NCBI RefSeq assembly: GCF_047971885.1
Contig: NZ_JBKEAE010000171.1
Span: 1 to 52,590 of the forward strand
From: Tropicimonas sp047971885
Lineage (GTDB): Bacteria > Pseudomonadota > Alphaproteobacteria > Rhodobacterales > Rhodobacteraceae
Length of the DNA: 52,590 nucleotides
Direction: 5' to 3'
The notes beneath the pieces were generated by a model. The model was not told the origin of the DNA. It ran no database searches and was given only the letters and a program-made list of their open reading frames with translations. The position numbers and the translations under genes were made by a program. This document shows, piece by piece, positions 1 to 7,606 of the stretch (position 1 is the stretch's first letter; each line of letters begins with the position of its first letter).

Positions 1-260
1 TGCGGCCGCGACCGGCCGCAGCCGCGCTGGTCGAACAGCACGATACGAAAGGCCGCAGCATCGAAATAGCGCCGCATCATCGGGCTGCATCCGCCGCCGG
101 GCCCGCCATGCAGCACCACAACCGGAATGCCGTCGGGGTTGCCGCATTGTTCGACATAGATCTTGTGACCGTCGCCGACATCCATCACACGCTGGTCAAA
201 GGGAACCAGCGGGGGATAAAGGTAGTTCAGCGCAGTCTTGTGTCCTGCAATCCGGTCCAT
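1..260 (-). CDS. pip: Proline iminopeptidase, N-terminal part (cut by window edge)
   Basis: This is the first 86 codons of an alpha/beta-hydrolase of the proline iminopeptidase family (S33), which removes N-terminal proline from peptides in the cytoplasm. It reads from ATG at 260 and runs off the left edge. The translation opens MDRIAGHKTALNYLYPP and carries the family's oxyanion motif HGGPGGG followed by LFDQRGCGRSRP, the strand and turn that precede the nucleophile elbow. The catalytic Ser, Asp and His lie outside the window. It is divergent from ubiG with about 79 bp between the starts. No clear Shine-Dalgarno sequence precedes the ATG, but no better in-frame start is visible. Family identification is firm and the exact substrate is inferred. 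Confidence 0.9.
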   Translation of the reverse strand, partial: MDRIAGHKTALNYLYPPLVPFDQRVMDVGDGHKIYVEQCGNPDGIPVVVLHGGPGGGCSPMMRRYFDAAAFRIVLFDQRGCGRSRP

Positions 261-339
261 GAGAGAGATATATCGTGGCCGGAAGGTCTGCGCCACGCCT
301 TCCGTACCCCGGAAGCGACCGCATCGAGGAGCCGCATCA

Positions 340-1086
340 ATGAGCACGACCCAGACCACCGTCGATCCCGCCGAAGTCGCCAAGTTCGAGGCGATGGCCG
401 CCGAATGGTGGGACCCGACGGGCAAGTTCCGGCCGCTGCACATGCTGAATCCGACGCGGCTCGACTATATCACGCGCCAGATCGCCGCCCAGTTCGACCG
501 CGACCTGAACGCCGAATCGCCCCTCGCCGGGTTGCGGCTGCTCGATATCGGCTGCGGCGGCGGCCTGCTGTCCGAACCGATGGCGCGGCTCGGCGCCGAT
601 GTGGTGGGGGCGGATGCCGCCGAACGCAACCTGCCCGTGGCACGCATCCATGCCGCGCAATCGGGGCTCGATATCGACTATCGCCATATGACGGCCGAGG
701 CGATGGCCGCAGCGGGCGAACGCTTCGACGTGGTTCTGAACATGGAGGTGGTCGAACACGTATCCGACCCGCTCGCCTATCTGACCGCCTGCCGGCAGCT
801 TCTGAAACCCGGCGGGCTGATGATCTGCTCGACGATCAACCGCAACGCCAAGAGCTTTGCCATGGTGATCGTCGGCGCCGAATGGGTGATGCGCTGGCTG
901 CCCAGGGGCACGCACGAATGGTCGAAGTTCATCACGCCGGCCGAACTGAAGGATCTGATCGGCCGTGCCGGGCTGGAACCGGTGGACGCGACCGGATTCG
1001 TCTTCAACCCGGCAAGCTGGGCATGGTCGCTGTCGGAACGCGACCTTTCGGTGAATTACGTAACGTCGAGTGTTCGGCCCGGCTGA
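340..1086 (+). CDS. ubiG: Ubiquinone biosynthesis O-methyltransferase UbiG
   Basis: This 248-residue class I SAM methyltransferase carries out the two O-methylations of ubiquinone biosynthesis (polyprenyl-catechol and demethylubiquinol steps). It opens with the typical UbiG block VAKFEAMAAEWWDPTGKF (residues 13-30), and SAM motif I LLDIGCGGG lies at 67-75. The C-terminal RDLSVNYV ending is also typical. Length matches the family (about 240-250). ATG at 340 is chosen over an in-frame upstream ATG at 238 because the extra 34 residues are unconserved and would run into the divergent pip gene. The 3' end overlaps the convergent thpR gene by 31 bp. A ubiquinone pathway implies an aerobically respiring proteobacterium. 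Confidence 0.95.
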   Translation: MSTTQTTVDPAEVAKFEAMAAEWWDPTGKFRPLHMLNPTRLDYITRQIAAQFDRDLNAESPLAGLRLLDIGCGGGLLSEPMARLGADVVGADAAERNLPVARIHAAQSGLDIDYRHMTAEAMAAAGERFDVVLNMEVVEHVSDPLAYLTACRQLLKPGGLMICSTINRNAKSFAMVIVGAEWVMRWLPRGTHEWSKFITPAELKDLIGRAGLEPVDATGFVFNPASWAWSLSERDLSVNYVTSSVRPG

Positions 1087-1643
1087 TCCGGGCGCCTGTC
1101 CGTATCGAGCAAATAATGCGCCAGTTCGCTGTGCCGCGCCGGTCCGTGGCCCAGAACCGACTGCCAGAGCCCGAAACCCTCCACCGCGAAGGGCTGCGCG
1201 ACCGGAATCGGCTGCGCCTGAAGGAATGCACCCAGCCTGCCGGCATCGGCGGCCGATGGCGCATGGTTGAAGCGGGCCAGGGTCACATGCGGGCGGTAGC
1301 GTTCGCGCCGCAACCCCACGCCGGCGGCGCGCACCGCCTGAACCACGCGCTGCTGAAGTGCCAGCAGCGGCTGCGCCGGGCGGATCGCGGCAAGAAGGAT
1401 CTGCGGCCGCCGGCCGCCAAAAAGGTCGAGGCCGGCAAATTCCAGCCCGAACGCCGGGGCGCGGACCTGCTCCAGTGCCGCATGGGCTGCGGCGGAGTGC
1501 TGCGACGACATCTCACCCAGAAAAACCAGCGTCAGGTGCAGGTTTTCGCGCGGTGTCCGGCGACCGAACGGTATCGCCGATTGCAGGCGGCTCAGGCGGT
1601 CTCGCGTCTCGTCGGGCAGAGGGATCGCAACGAAACAGCGCAC
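1056..1643 (-). CDS. thpR: RNA 2',3'-cyclic phosphodiesterase (2'-5' RNA ligase family)
   Basis: This 195-residue protein of the two-histidine phosphoesterase superfamily hydrolyses RNA 2',3'-cyclic phosphates, and relatives were first described as 2'-5' RNA ligases. Both signature HxTx motifs are present, HLTL at 36-39 and HVTL at 119-122, and the N-terminus RCFVAIPLP is typical. The start is GTG at 1643, four bases after the stop of the MarR gene; no ATG fits the family N-terminus. It is the last gene of a leftward run grx-nitrilase-marR-thpR and runs 31 bp into the tail of ubiG. Physiological substrate is unknown for most bacterial members. Confidence 0.88.
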   Translation of the reverse strand: MRCFVAIPLPDETRDRLSRLQSAIPFGRRTPRENLHLTLVFLGEMSSQHSAAAHAALEQVRAPAFGLEFAGLDLFGGRRPQILLAAIRPAQPLLALQQRVVQAVRAAGVGLRRERYRPHVTLARFNHAPSAADAGRLGAFLQAQPIPVAQPFAVEGFGLWQSVLGHGPARHSELAHYLLDTDRRPDQPGRTLDVT

Positions 1644-1647
1644 CGCG

Positions 1648-2088
1648 TCACTCCCCGCCCAGCTTCTCGCGCAATTCACGCAGCACCGGCAGGGCCTGAC
1701 GCACCCGCTCCGGGCCGATCTCGGCCACGACATCGGCGATGATCGGCGAAACGGCGGCAATTGCCGCCTCACGTGCCGCGCGGCCCGAAGGGCTGATCGA
1801 GATCAGCTTGCGCCGCGCATCGTCCCAATCGGGCCGGACATGGATATGGCCGGCCCATTCGAGCTTGGACAGCGTGTTGGTCATCGCGCCGCGCGTCAGG
1901 TGAAAAGCCTGGGCAAGCTGGGCCGGGGTGCGTTCCTCGTTCAGCCGCGCAAGGTGGTTGAGCACCGAAAACTGGCTGATTTCCATTCCGCGCGGCAGCG
2001 CCTTGGTCAGCCGGTTGTGGGCAAGCTGCTCGATGGTGAATATCTCGCTGAAAAGCGCAACGGCGAGGCTGTCGGTCTGCTGGCTCAT
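1648..2088 (-). CDS. MarR-family transcriptional regulator
   Basis: This 146-residue winged-helix regulator has a MarR fold: helix-rich N-terminus, wing region around residues 30-95 with TPAQLAQAFHLTRGAMTNTLSKLE as recognition helix and the basic beta-hairpin RPDWDDARRKL, then a C-terminal dimerisation helix. Such proteins usually bind a palindrome and are released by small phenolic ligands. The ATG at 2088 overlaps the TGA of the upstream nitrilase by one base (TGATG), so translation is probably coupled; a GTG one codon earlier is possible. Its target is not shown by the sequence. Confidence 0.9.
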   Translation of the reverse strand: MSQQTDSLAVALFSEIFTIEQLAHNRLTKALPRGMEISQFSVLNHLARLNEERTPAQLAQAFHLTRGAMTNTLSKLEWAGHIHVRPDWDDARRKLISISPSGRAAREAAIAAVSPIIADVVAEIGPERVRQALPVLRELREKLGGE

Positions 2089-2918
2089 CACGGACCTTCC
2101 ACCCGCCGGTCGTGATTCAGCGAGGGAACGCGCCGCCGCGCCGCGGCCACTTCACCGATATCGATCTCGGCCAGGACAACGCCGGGTGTCTCTCCGCCAT
2201 CGACTGTCACCTCACCCCAGGGCGACACCGCCATGCTGTGGCCCCAGGTGGCGCGCGGCTTTCCCCGGCTTGCGCGATGGCCGCCGCACTGGGCCGGCGC
2301 CAGCACCCAGGCGCCGTTCTCGATGGCGCGGGCGCGCAGCAGCACCTCCCAGTGGGCAGCGCCAGTGACCGGCGAAAAGGCCGCCGGAACGGTCAGGATG
2401 TCGGCCCCCGCCTGTGCCAGCCTCCGGTAAAGCTGCGGAAACCGCAGATCGTAACAGATGGTCAGGCCGAGTCTGCCGAATGGCATATCGGCCAGAACCG
2501 CCCGGTCTCCAGGCCGGTAGCCATCCGATTCGCGGTAGGTTTCGCCTGGCGAGATGTCGACATCGAACATGTGAACCTTGTCGTACCGCGCCCCAACCGC
2601 GCCATCGGGCCCGATCAGGAACGACCGGTTGGCGAAGCGCCGGCGCGAATCGTCGGTCCTGAGCGCAAGCGAGCCGATCAGCAGCCAGATACCGTATCGG
2701 GCCGCGGCATCGCGCAGGGCGGCCAGCGTCGGGTCTTCGCTTTCCGGGCGCAACACCTCCATCTGGTGACGCCGGCTGGCGGAGACACAGTTGGTCACCT
2801 CGGGCGTCAGCACGAATGCGGCGCCGTCCCGCACCGCGCTGTCCACCATGCCCAGCGTCAGCGGCAGATTGGCGGCCGGATCGTCACCCGACGAAAGCTG
2901 AAGCAGCGCCGCCCGCAT
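2088..2918 (-). CDS. Carbon-nitrogen hydrolase (nitrilase superfamily, Nit1/Nit2-like)
   Basis: This 276-residue cytoplasmic amidase has the Glu-Lys-Cys triad of the nitrilase superfamily: Glu40 in VLTPEVTN, Lys114 in RYDKVHMFDV and Cys155 in LTICYDLRFP. The DVDISPGETYRES context and overall length match the Nit branch, whose best studied members act as deaminated-glutathione amidases; a generic omega-amidase is the alternative. ATG at 2918 is chosen because it lies four bases after the glutaredoxin stop and matches the family N-terminus MRAALLQLSS. The pairing with a glutaredoxin gene fits a glutathione-housekeeping role, which is inference. Confidence 0.87.
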   Translation of the reverse strand: MRAALLQLSSGDDPAANLPLTLGMVDSAVRDGAAFVLTPEVTNCVSASRRHQMEVLRPESEDPTLAALRDAAARYGIWLLIGSLALRTDDSRRRFANRSFLIGPDGAVGARYDKVHMFDVDISPGETYRESDGYRPGDRAVLADMPFGRLGLTICYDLRFPQLYRRLAQAGADILTVPAAFSPVTGAAHWEVLLRARAIENGAWVLAPAQCGGHRASRGKPRATWGHSMAVSPWGEVTVDGGETPGVVLAEIDIGEVAAARRRVPSLNHDRRVEGP

Positions 2919-2922
2919 GCCC

Positions 2923-3180
2923 TCAGCCCGCCAGCATCGGATCGAGCCTGCCGGCGCGATCCAGGGCAAGAAGATCGTCGCAACCGCCGACATGCACCCC
3001 GCCGATGAATATCTGCGGCACGGTGTAGCCGCCGTTGGCGCGGGCCATCATCTGCTGGCGCAGATCGGGGTTGCCGCTGACATCGATCTCGGTAAAGGTG
3101 GCCGCCTTGGCCGTCAGCAGACGCTTGGCCGCCCGGCAATAGCCGCAATAGGGCGTCGTGTAGATCTCGACAGGCTGCAT
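2923..3180 (-). CDS. grxC: Glutaredoxin 3
   Basis: This 85-residue glutaredoxin has the dithiol active site CGYC at residues 12-15 in the motif YTTPYCGYC, the conserved cis-proline loop TVPQIF at 53-58 and the glutathione-binding GGCDD at 66-70. It reduces protein disulfides and glutathione adducts in the cytosol, recycled by glutathione. Length and motifs match GrxC. ATG at 3180 gives the standard N-terminus MQPVEIYTTP. It probably begins the leftward operon grxC-nitrilase-marR-thpR, with comF ending 31 bp upstream and possibly transcribing through. Confidence 0.94.
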   Translation of the reverse strand: MQPVEIYTTPYCGYCRAAKRLLTAKAATFTEIDVSGNPDLRQQMMARANGGYTVPQIFIGGVHVGGCDDLLALDRAGRLDPMLAG

Positions 3181-3211
3181 GATCGCTCCGTGATGCCGTC
3201 CTGCCGTTAAC

Positions 3212-3958
3212 CTAATCGTCCTTGGCGACCCTTGCCAGTGCCAGAACCCGCACATCCGCCGCACCCGCCGCCAGACAGGCCTCGGCCGCCGCCGCGAACG
3301 TGGCGCCGGAGGTCATCACGTCGTCGACGATCAGCACCGGGCGGTCTTTGATCTGCCGGGCGCGGCGCGGGTGAACCCGGATCGCGCCTTGCAGGTTGGC
3401 GAAGCGGGCATCGCGGTTGCGCCCCTCCTGCGTACCGGTATGGCGCGGCCGCTGCAACAGGTCGGGGAGGCAGGTCAGCCCGGTCTCGCGCCCCAGCGCC
3501 TGCGCCAGCAATGCCGACTGGTTGTAGCGCCTGAGGAAAAGCCGCCGCCAGTGCAGGGGAACCGGCGCCACGATCATTCCCGGCAGCAGCAGCCCGCACC
3601 CCGCCGCAGCCATCCAGCGGGCGGCGGGGCGGGCAAGCTCCGTCCGGTCGGCGTGCTTGAACATCAGAACGAACCGCCGGGCGTTTCCGCGATAGAGCAT
3701 GGCCGCGCGCCCGCGCGACCACGGGCGCGCGATCCGCAGGCAATCGTCGCACAACACCGGCTCTCCCGGATCATCGCCCGGCAGGGGCACGCCGCAAAGA
3801 TCGCAGACAAGACCGGCGATGAACGGCGTTTCACGCCAGCACGGGCCGCAGAATGCGCCTTCGGTACCGACGATCGCATTGCAGGTCAGGCATGCAGGCG
3901 GGTAGATGATACGCGACAAGCCCCGAGCCGCCGCGTGAAGAATGCCTGATTCCGACAT
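3212..3958 (-). CDS. comF: ComF family protein (zinc-ribbon plus phosphoribosyltransferase fold)
   Basis: This 248-residue ComF/GntX-type protein has four CxxC pairs in its N-terminal third (Cys23/26, 37/40, 52/55, 70/73), a double zinc ribbon, followed by a type I phosphoribosyltransferase domain with the PRPP loop VLIVDDVMTSGAT at 208-220. In naturally competent bacteria ComF acts in handling of incoming single-stranded DNA with DprA and PriA. In Rhodobacterales, comF is linked to DNA uptake and gene-transfer-agent reception (family knowledge, not shown here). The start ATG (3958) shares the tetranucleotide CATG with the start of the oppositely oriented methyltransferase gene, so its promoter must lie inside that gene. 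Confidence 0.93.
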   Translation of the reverse strand: MSESGILHAAARGLSRIIYPPACLTCNAIVGTEGAFCGPCWRETPFIAGLVCDLCGVPLPGDDPGEPVLCDDCLRIARPWSRGRAAMLYRGNARRFVLMFKHADRTELARPAARWMAAAGCGLLLPGMIVAPVPLHWRRLFLRRYNQSALLAQALGRETGLTCLPDLLQRPRHTGTQEGRNRDARFANLQGAIRVHPRRARQIKDRPVLIVDDVMTSGATFAAAAEACLAAGAADVRVLALARVAKDD

Positions 3959-4793
3959 GAACCGCCCCCGTCTGACAGACCGAACCGCCCTCCTGCGCGC
4001 CCGGCGGCGGGCGGAAAGGGCACCCGGCGGCATGGCCGATTTCCTGCATCGCGCCGCCGCCGCCGAGGTTGAGGAAAGGCTGGAACTGGTTAACAGGAGC
4101 TTTACCGCGCCGGCGGTCGTGTCGGGGTTTCCCGATCTGTGGGCCGGGCTTTTCCCTGGTGCCGCTCAGGTGACGGATGACGAGATCCTGTCGCTGGAGC
4201 CCGGCGCGCACGATCTGGTGGTGCATGCGCTGGCGCTGCACTGGGCGAACGATCCGGTCGGGCAGATGGTGCAGGCGCGTCTGGCACTCAGGCCCGACGG
4301 GCTGTTTCTTGCCTGCCTGTTCGGCGGCGGGACGCTGGGCGAATTGCGCGGTGCGCTGGCCGCCGCCGAAATGGCCGAGCTTGACGGCCTTTCACCCCGG
4401 GTGGCGCCAATGGGCGAGATTCGCGACCTCGGCGCATTGCTCCAGCGTGCCGGGTTCGCCCTGCCGGTTGCCGATTCGGTGCCGCTGACGGTCAGCTACC
4501 GGACACCCCTGCACCTGATGCGCGACCTGCGCGCCATGGGCGAGACAAACGCGCTGGCGGCACGTCACCGCGCACCGGTACCACGCCGGCTGTTCACCCG
4601 GATGGCGGCGGAATATTCCGCCGTCCATGCCGCCCCTGACGGGCGTATTCCGGCAAGCTTCGAACTGATCGTGCTGACCGGCTGGGCACCCGCGGCAACA
4701 CAGCCAAAACCGCTGCGTCCGGGATCGGCCACGACCCGGCTTGCCGACGCGCTCGGAACCACCGAACATGGCGCGGGCGACAGCGGGGATTGA
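3957..4793 (+). CDS. NDUFAF5-like methyltransferase-domain protein
   Basis: This 278-residue protein resembles the NDUFAF5/C20orf7 branch of BioC-like methyltransferases. Visible signatures are HWANDPVGQMVQ, LRPDGLFLACLFGGGTLGELR, the SPRVAPMGEIRDLGALLQRAGF block, a YRTPLHLMRDLRAMGETN stretch and a final FELIVLTGW strand. Human NDUFAF5 hydroxylates an arginine in a complex I subunit during assembly, so a role in NADH dehydrogenase maturation is plausible but inferred. The classic glycine-rich SAM loop is degenerate. ATG at 3957 is preferred; ATG at 3942 is also in frame and would deepen the overlap with comF. The gene probably precedes hemH in one transcript (54-bp gap). Confidence 0.82.
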   Translation: MNRPRLTDRTALLRARRRAERAPGGMADFLHRAAAAEVEERLELVNRSFTAPAVVSGFPDLWAGLFPGAAQVTDDEILSLEPGAHDLVVHALALHWANDPVGQMVQARLALRPDGLFLACLFGGGTLGELRGALAAAEMAELDGLSPRVAPMGEIRDLGALLQRAGFALPVADSVPLTVSYRTPLHLMRDLRAMGETNALAARHRAPVPRRLFTRMAAEYSAVHAAPDGRIPASFELIVLTGWAPAATQPKPLRPGSATTRLADALGTTEHGAGDSGD

Positions 4794-4847
4794 CGCCGGA
4801 CCCTGAGCCCCGTCCCCGCCCCGACCGGTAAATACCAGGAAAGAAAG

Positions 4848-5885
4848 ATGAAAAGCGATCACCGCCCTTCCGACCACCCCCCGGTGCCGCCCGAGAAGAT
4901 CGGCGTGCTGCTTTCCAATCTCGGAACCCCCGACGGCCACGATTACTGGTCTATGCGGCGCTACCTGAGCGAATTTCTCAGCGACAAGCGCGTCATCGAC
5001 TATCCAAGCTGGAAATGGCAGCCGCTTCTGCAGCTTGTCATTCTGTCGAAACGTCCGTTCAGGTCGGGCGAGGCCTATCGGTCGATCTGGAACAACGATG
5101 CCGACGAAAGCCCGCTGATGACGATCACCCGGTCGCAGGCGGCAGGCATCGCCCACCGGATGCAGGCCCGGTTCGGCGACAGCGTGGCGGTGGAGTTCTG
5201 CATGCGCTACGGCAATCCCTCGACCCCGGCCAGGGTCAGGGCGCTTGTCGAACAGGGCTGCCGGCGCATCCTGTTCTTTCCGCTTTATCCGCAATATGCC
5301 GGCGCCACGACCGGCACGGCGAACGACCAGTTCTTTCGCGCGCTTATGGAGGAAAAATGGCAGCCCGCCAGCCGGACGGTAGCGCCCTATTTCGGTGATC
5401 CCGGTTATGTCGATGCGCTCGCCGCCTCGGTGGAGCGGGCTTTTGCCGGCCTTGATCGGGCGCCCGAGGTGCTGGTCTGCTCCTATCACGGCTTGCCGCA
5501 GCGCTATGTGAGGGAGGGCGATCCCTATCACTGCCAGTGCCGGAAGACGACCCGCCTGCTACAGGCGCGGCTCGGCCTGCCGGACGACCGGATTTGTACC
5601 ACCTTCCAGAGCCAGTTCGGCCCCGAGGAATGGCTCAGGCCCTATACGGTCGACCATGTGGCGGAACTGGCGCGGCAGGGCCGGCGGCGCATCGCGGTCA
5701 TCGCCCCGGCATTCTCGGCCGATTGCATCGAGACGCTGGAGGAGATCAACGAGGAGATTCGCGAAAGCTTCGAACACGCGGGCGGCGAGAGCTTTACCTA
5801 TGTGCCCTGCCTCAACGACGATCCGGCCCATCTGGATCTGTTGAGCGAGGTGATCGCAGCCAACCTCAAGGGCTGGATCGGCTGA
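4848..5885 (+). CDS. hemH: Ferrochelatase
   Basis: This 345-residue protein inserts ferrous iron into protoporphyrin IX, the last step of haem synthesis, at the inner face of the membrane. It shows the family landmarks NLGTPD (24-29), FPLYPQYAGATTGTAND (144-160), the catalytic His214 in CSYHGLPQRY and Glu295 in SADCIETLEEI. The length fits proteobacterial ferrochelatases. The start follows AGGAAAGAAAG, a fair ribosome site. The gene ends in a perfect 12-bp hairpin. The preceding protoporphyrinogen oxidase gene hemJ is also in this window, near 41 kb beside the putative origin. Confidence 0.97.
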   Translation: MKSDHRPSDHPPVPPEKIGVLLSNLGTPDGHDYWSMRRYLSEFLSDKRVIDYPSWKWQPLLQLVILSKRPFRSGEAYRSIWNNDADESPLMTITRSQAAGIAHRMQARFGDSVAVEFCMRYGNPSTPARVRALVEQGCRRILFFPLYPQYAGATTGTANDQFFRALMEEKWQPASRTVAPYFGDPGYVDALAASVERAFAGLDRAPEVLVCSYHGLPQRYVREGDPYHCQCRKTTRLLQARLGLPDDRICTTFQSQFGPEEWLRPYTVDHVAELARQGRRRIAVIAPAFSADCIETLEEINEEIRESFEHAGGESFTYVPCLNDDPAHLDLLSEVIAANLKGWIG

Positions 5886-5896
5886 TCCCTGAAAGC

Positions 5897-5924
5897 GGAA
5901 AGGCAGGCCGAAGCCTGCCTTTCC
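5897..5924. terminator. Hairpin after hemH, probably bidirectional terminator
   Basis: A perfect inverted repeat GGAAAGGCAGGC / GCCTGCCTTTCC (12 bp) closes on a CGAA tetraloop. It sits between the converging hemH and small exported protein genes, 11 bp after the hemH stop. The stem's outer arm supplies a short A/T stretch on either strand but there is no long U-run, so termination efficiency is inferred from position and stem strength. Confidence 0.75.
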
Positions 5925-5946
5925 AGATACTTGCTGTATCCGCAGC

Positions 5947-6135
5947 TTACGAGTTCGCAGCAGCGGCGGCGCCCGCGATCACGGCAAAGATCAGCAGCGG
6001 GATCCAGATGCCGTTGCCCGACGAGCCGGTGTCTTCTTCGACGATGACGGGCTCGACAACGGGCTCTTCGTAGCCGCCGGCCATCGCCGAGGTGGTGGCG
6101 AGAGCGAGAGCAGCGGCGAGTGCAATCTTCTTCAT
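5947..6135 (-). CDS. Small exported protein with acidic linker and C-terminal hydrophobic helix
   Basis: This 62-residue protein begins with a clear Sec signal peptide (MKKIALAAALALATTSAMA, predicted cut after residue 19), continues with a short acidic proline/valine stretch (EEPVVEPVIVEEDTG) and ends in a hydrophobic helix of about 18 residues (WIPLLIFAVIAGAAAAA). The start at 6135 is backed by GGAGG seven bases upstream, while the longer in-frame extension upstream is unconserved-looking. I have the impression that similar tiny proteins occur beside hemH in other Rhodobacterales, but cannot verify it. Function unknown; a membrane-anchored periplasmic micro-protein is the safest description. 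Confidence 0.8.
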   Translation of the reverse strand: MKKIALAAALALATTSAMAGGYEEPVVEPVIVEEDTGSSGNGIWIPLLIFAVIAGAAAAANS

Positions 6136-6277
6136 GTTAACCTCCAGATATTGCGCGGGCGAATTCAGTGAGGATGCCTGCGCACCCAAGTTGTACCTCG
6201 TATTCCCTACCTTGCAGACCATTTCGGGCAATTCAATGATCCACCGGCGGGCAGCCCGGAGCACCGTGGCGATGTCG

Positions 6278-6871
6278 TCAAATTAGCAACACTTGGCAGC
6301 CGGGAGAGACCAGTTCGTAAAGCTGCGCGATGTGTTCGTTGTACAATCCGATGCATCCGTTCGAGGACGGGCGCCCGATCTTGCGCGTGTCGTGGGTTCC
6401 GTGAATCCGGTAATATTGCCACCCGAGATAGAGCGCGTGGGTTCCCAGCGGATTGTTCGGCCCCGGCGGAACGAAATCCGGCCATTCGGGGTTGCGCTTC
6501 TTCATCGACGGGGTCGGCGCCCAGGACGGGCCGACCACCTTGCGGACAACCTCGGTGCGCCCGCGGCGGGTCAGTTCTTCCGAAACCGGCACGCTGGTCG
6601 GATAAAGCCGGTAGGTCGAGCTGTCCGACGACCAGAAATGCAGGGCGCGCGAGCCGGTATCGACCAGAATCGCCCCGCCGCTCAGGGAAGAGAAGTGGGG
6701 CCGCCAGTCGCGCGCCCGGAAGCTCGAAATGTTGTGAACCACGTCGGGGTCGGTACCGGCGGCGGGTTCGTCGATCAGACCGTCCTGCGCGATCGCCGGC
6801 ACGGCCACCGCCGCGGCGGCCCCGGCAATCAGGAATCGCCTCCGGTCCAGTTTCGGGTCGAACGATTGCAT
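6278..6871 (-). CDS. L,D-transpeptidase (YkuD domain), exported
   Basis: This 197-residue protein starts with a twin-arginine-like signal (RRRFLIAGAAAAVAVPAIA, residues 10-28) and carries a YkuD catalytic domain with the signature HGTH at 157-160 and SSNGC at 169-173, where Cys173 is the nucleophile. L,D-transpeptidases cross-link peptidoglycan through 3-3 bonds or attach lipoproteins or outer-membrane proteins to it. The canonical SHGC reads SNGC here, which is common in alphaproteobacterial members. It is separated from the CAP lipoprotein by a 174-bp divergent promoter region. Substrate specificity cannot be told from the sequence. Confidence 0.92.
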   Translation of the reverse strand: MQSFDPKLDRRRFLIAGAAAAVAVPAIAQDGLIDEPAAGTDPDVVHNISSFRARDWRPHFSSLSGGAILVDTGSRALHFWSSDSSTYRLYPTSVPVSEELTRRGRTEVVRKVVGPSWAPTPSMKKRNPEWPDFVPPGPNNPLGTHALYLGWQYYRIHGTHDTRKIGRPSSNGCIGLYNEHIAQLYELVSPGCQVLLI

Positions 6872-7003
6872 GATCGTATCCTCATCAGATGTTCGCGGCT
6901 GCGGCGGATATTATGGCTTTGACGCCTCGGTCGCAAATCAAACCGTCGTAACGCGGACCTTGCGGCGGAAGTGTTTGATCGGCGCCCGCGTTCCGGCTAC
7001 AGC

Positions 7004-7031
7004 GTGACGGAATCAGGACAAGCAAGATAAT
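7004..7031 (+). promoter_or_regulatory. Possible sigma-70 promoter for the CAP lipoprotein gene
   Basis: GTGACG (7004-7009) and GATAAT (7026-7031) are separated by 16 bp and lie 14 bp before the ATG at 7046. The -10 matches five of six consensus bases, the -35 four of six. The leader would be very short, which lowers confidence. Confidence 0.3.
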
Positions 7032-7045
7032 CCGGTGCGGGAATT

Positions 7046-7543
7046 ATGATACGTCTGTTTTCTCTACTTGCGGTGGCGGCCTTTGCCTTGTCCGCCTGCG
7101 ATTCGACCGGCTCGAGCGATTCCGGCGGCCCGCATGTCTACAAGATCAGGCCGCGCGACGAATCGCGGATCGAGAACGAGACCATCGAGGCGGTCAACAT
7201 GGCGCGCATGAACGCCGGCCTGTCGCCGCTGGTCAGGAACGATGCGCTGACGCTGGCCGCCGAGCGGCATTCGGGCGACATGGCGGCCCAGAACCGGCCC
7301 TGGCACTGGGGGTCCGACGGATCCTCGCCGATCGAGCGCGCGACCCGCGCCGGCTACTATGGCACCTGGCTGGGCGAGAACATCTCCGAAACCTTCGAGG
7401 ATGAGGTGAAAACGCTGAACGCCTGGATGGGCGACCGGGATTCGCGGGCGATCATAATGGACCCCGCGGCACGTCAGATCGGCTTTGGCTGGTATCAGGA
7501 GACCGGCGGCAAGATCTGGTGGACGCTGGTCACCGGCACCTGA
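7046..7543 (+). CDS. CAP-domain (SCP/PR-1 like) lipoprotein
   Basis: This 165-residue protein has a type II signal peptide with lipobox LSAC (Cys18), then a CAP domain: NMARMNAGLSPLVRNDALTLAAERHSGDMA, the HW motif in RPWHWGSDGSSP, GENI and a final IGFGWYQETGGKIWWTLVTGT strand. Bacterial CAP proteins of this type sit in the envelope; biochemical roles are poorly defined (peptidoglycan or lipid binding suggested). It stands between two L,D-transpeptidase genes and is convergent with the second, separated by a hairpin. Identification of the fold is firm and the function open. Confidence 0.9.
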   Translation: MIRLFSLLAVAAFALSACDSTGSSDSGGPHVYKIRPRDESRIENETIEAVNMARMNAGLSPLVRNDALTLAAERHSGDMAAQNRPWHWGSDGSSPIERATRAGYYGTWLGENISETFEDEVKTLNAWMGDRDSRAIIMDPAARQIGFGWYQETGGKIWWTLVTGT

Positions 7544-7558
7544 GCCGGGAACATCGAA

Positions 7559-7582
7559 GGCGGCAGGGAATCTCCTGCCGCC
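7559..7582. terminator. Hairpin between convergent CAP lipoprotein and L,D-transpeptidase genes
   Basis: GGCGGCAGG (7559-7567) pairs perfectly with CCTGCCGCC (7574-7582) around a six-base loop. It begins 15 bp after the lipoprotein stop and ends 24 bp before the end of the convergent gene, as expected for a shared terminator. No U-run is present. Confidence 0.65.
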
Positions 7583-7606
7583 TATCCAATTGAATCGAAA
7601 CCGTTT

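Noticed and set aside
238..339. N-terminal extension of ubiG from ATG 238
   Set aside because: The extra residues are unlike UbiG and the region overlaps the pip start; ATG 340 fits the family.
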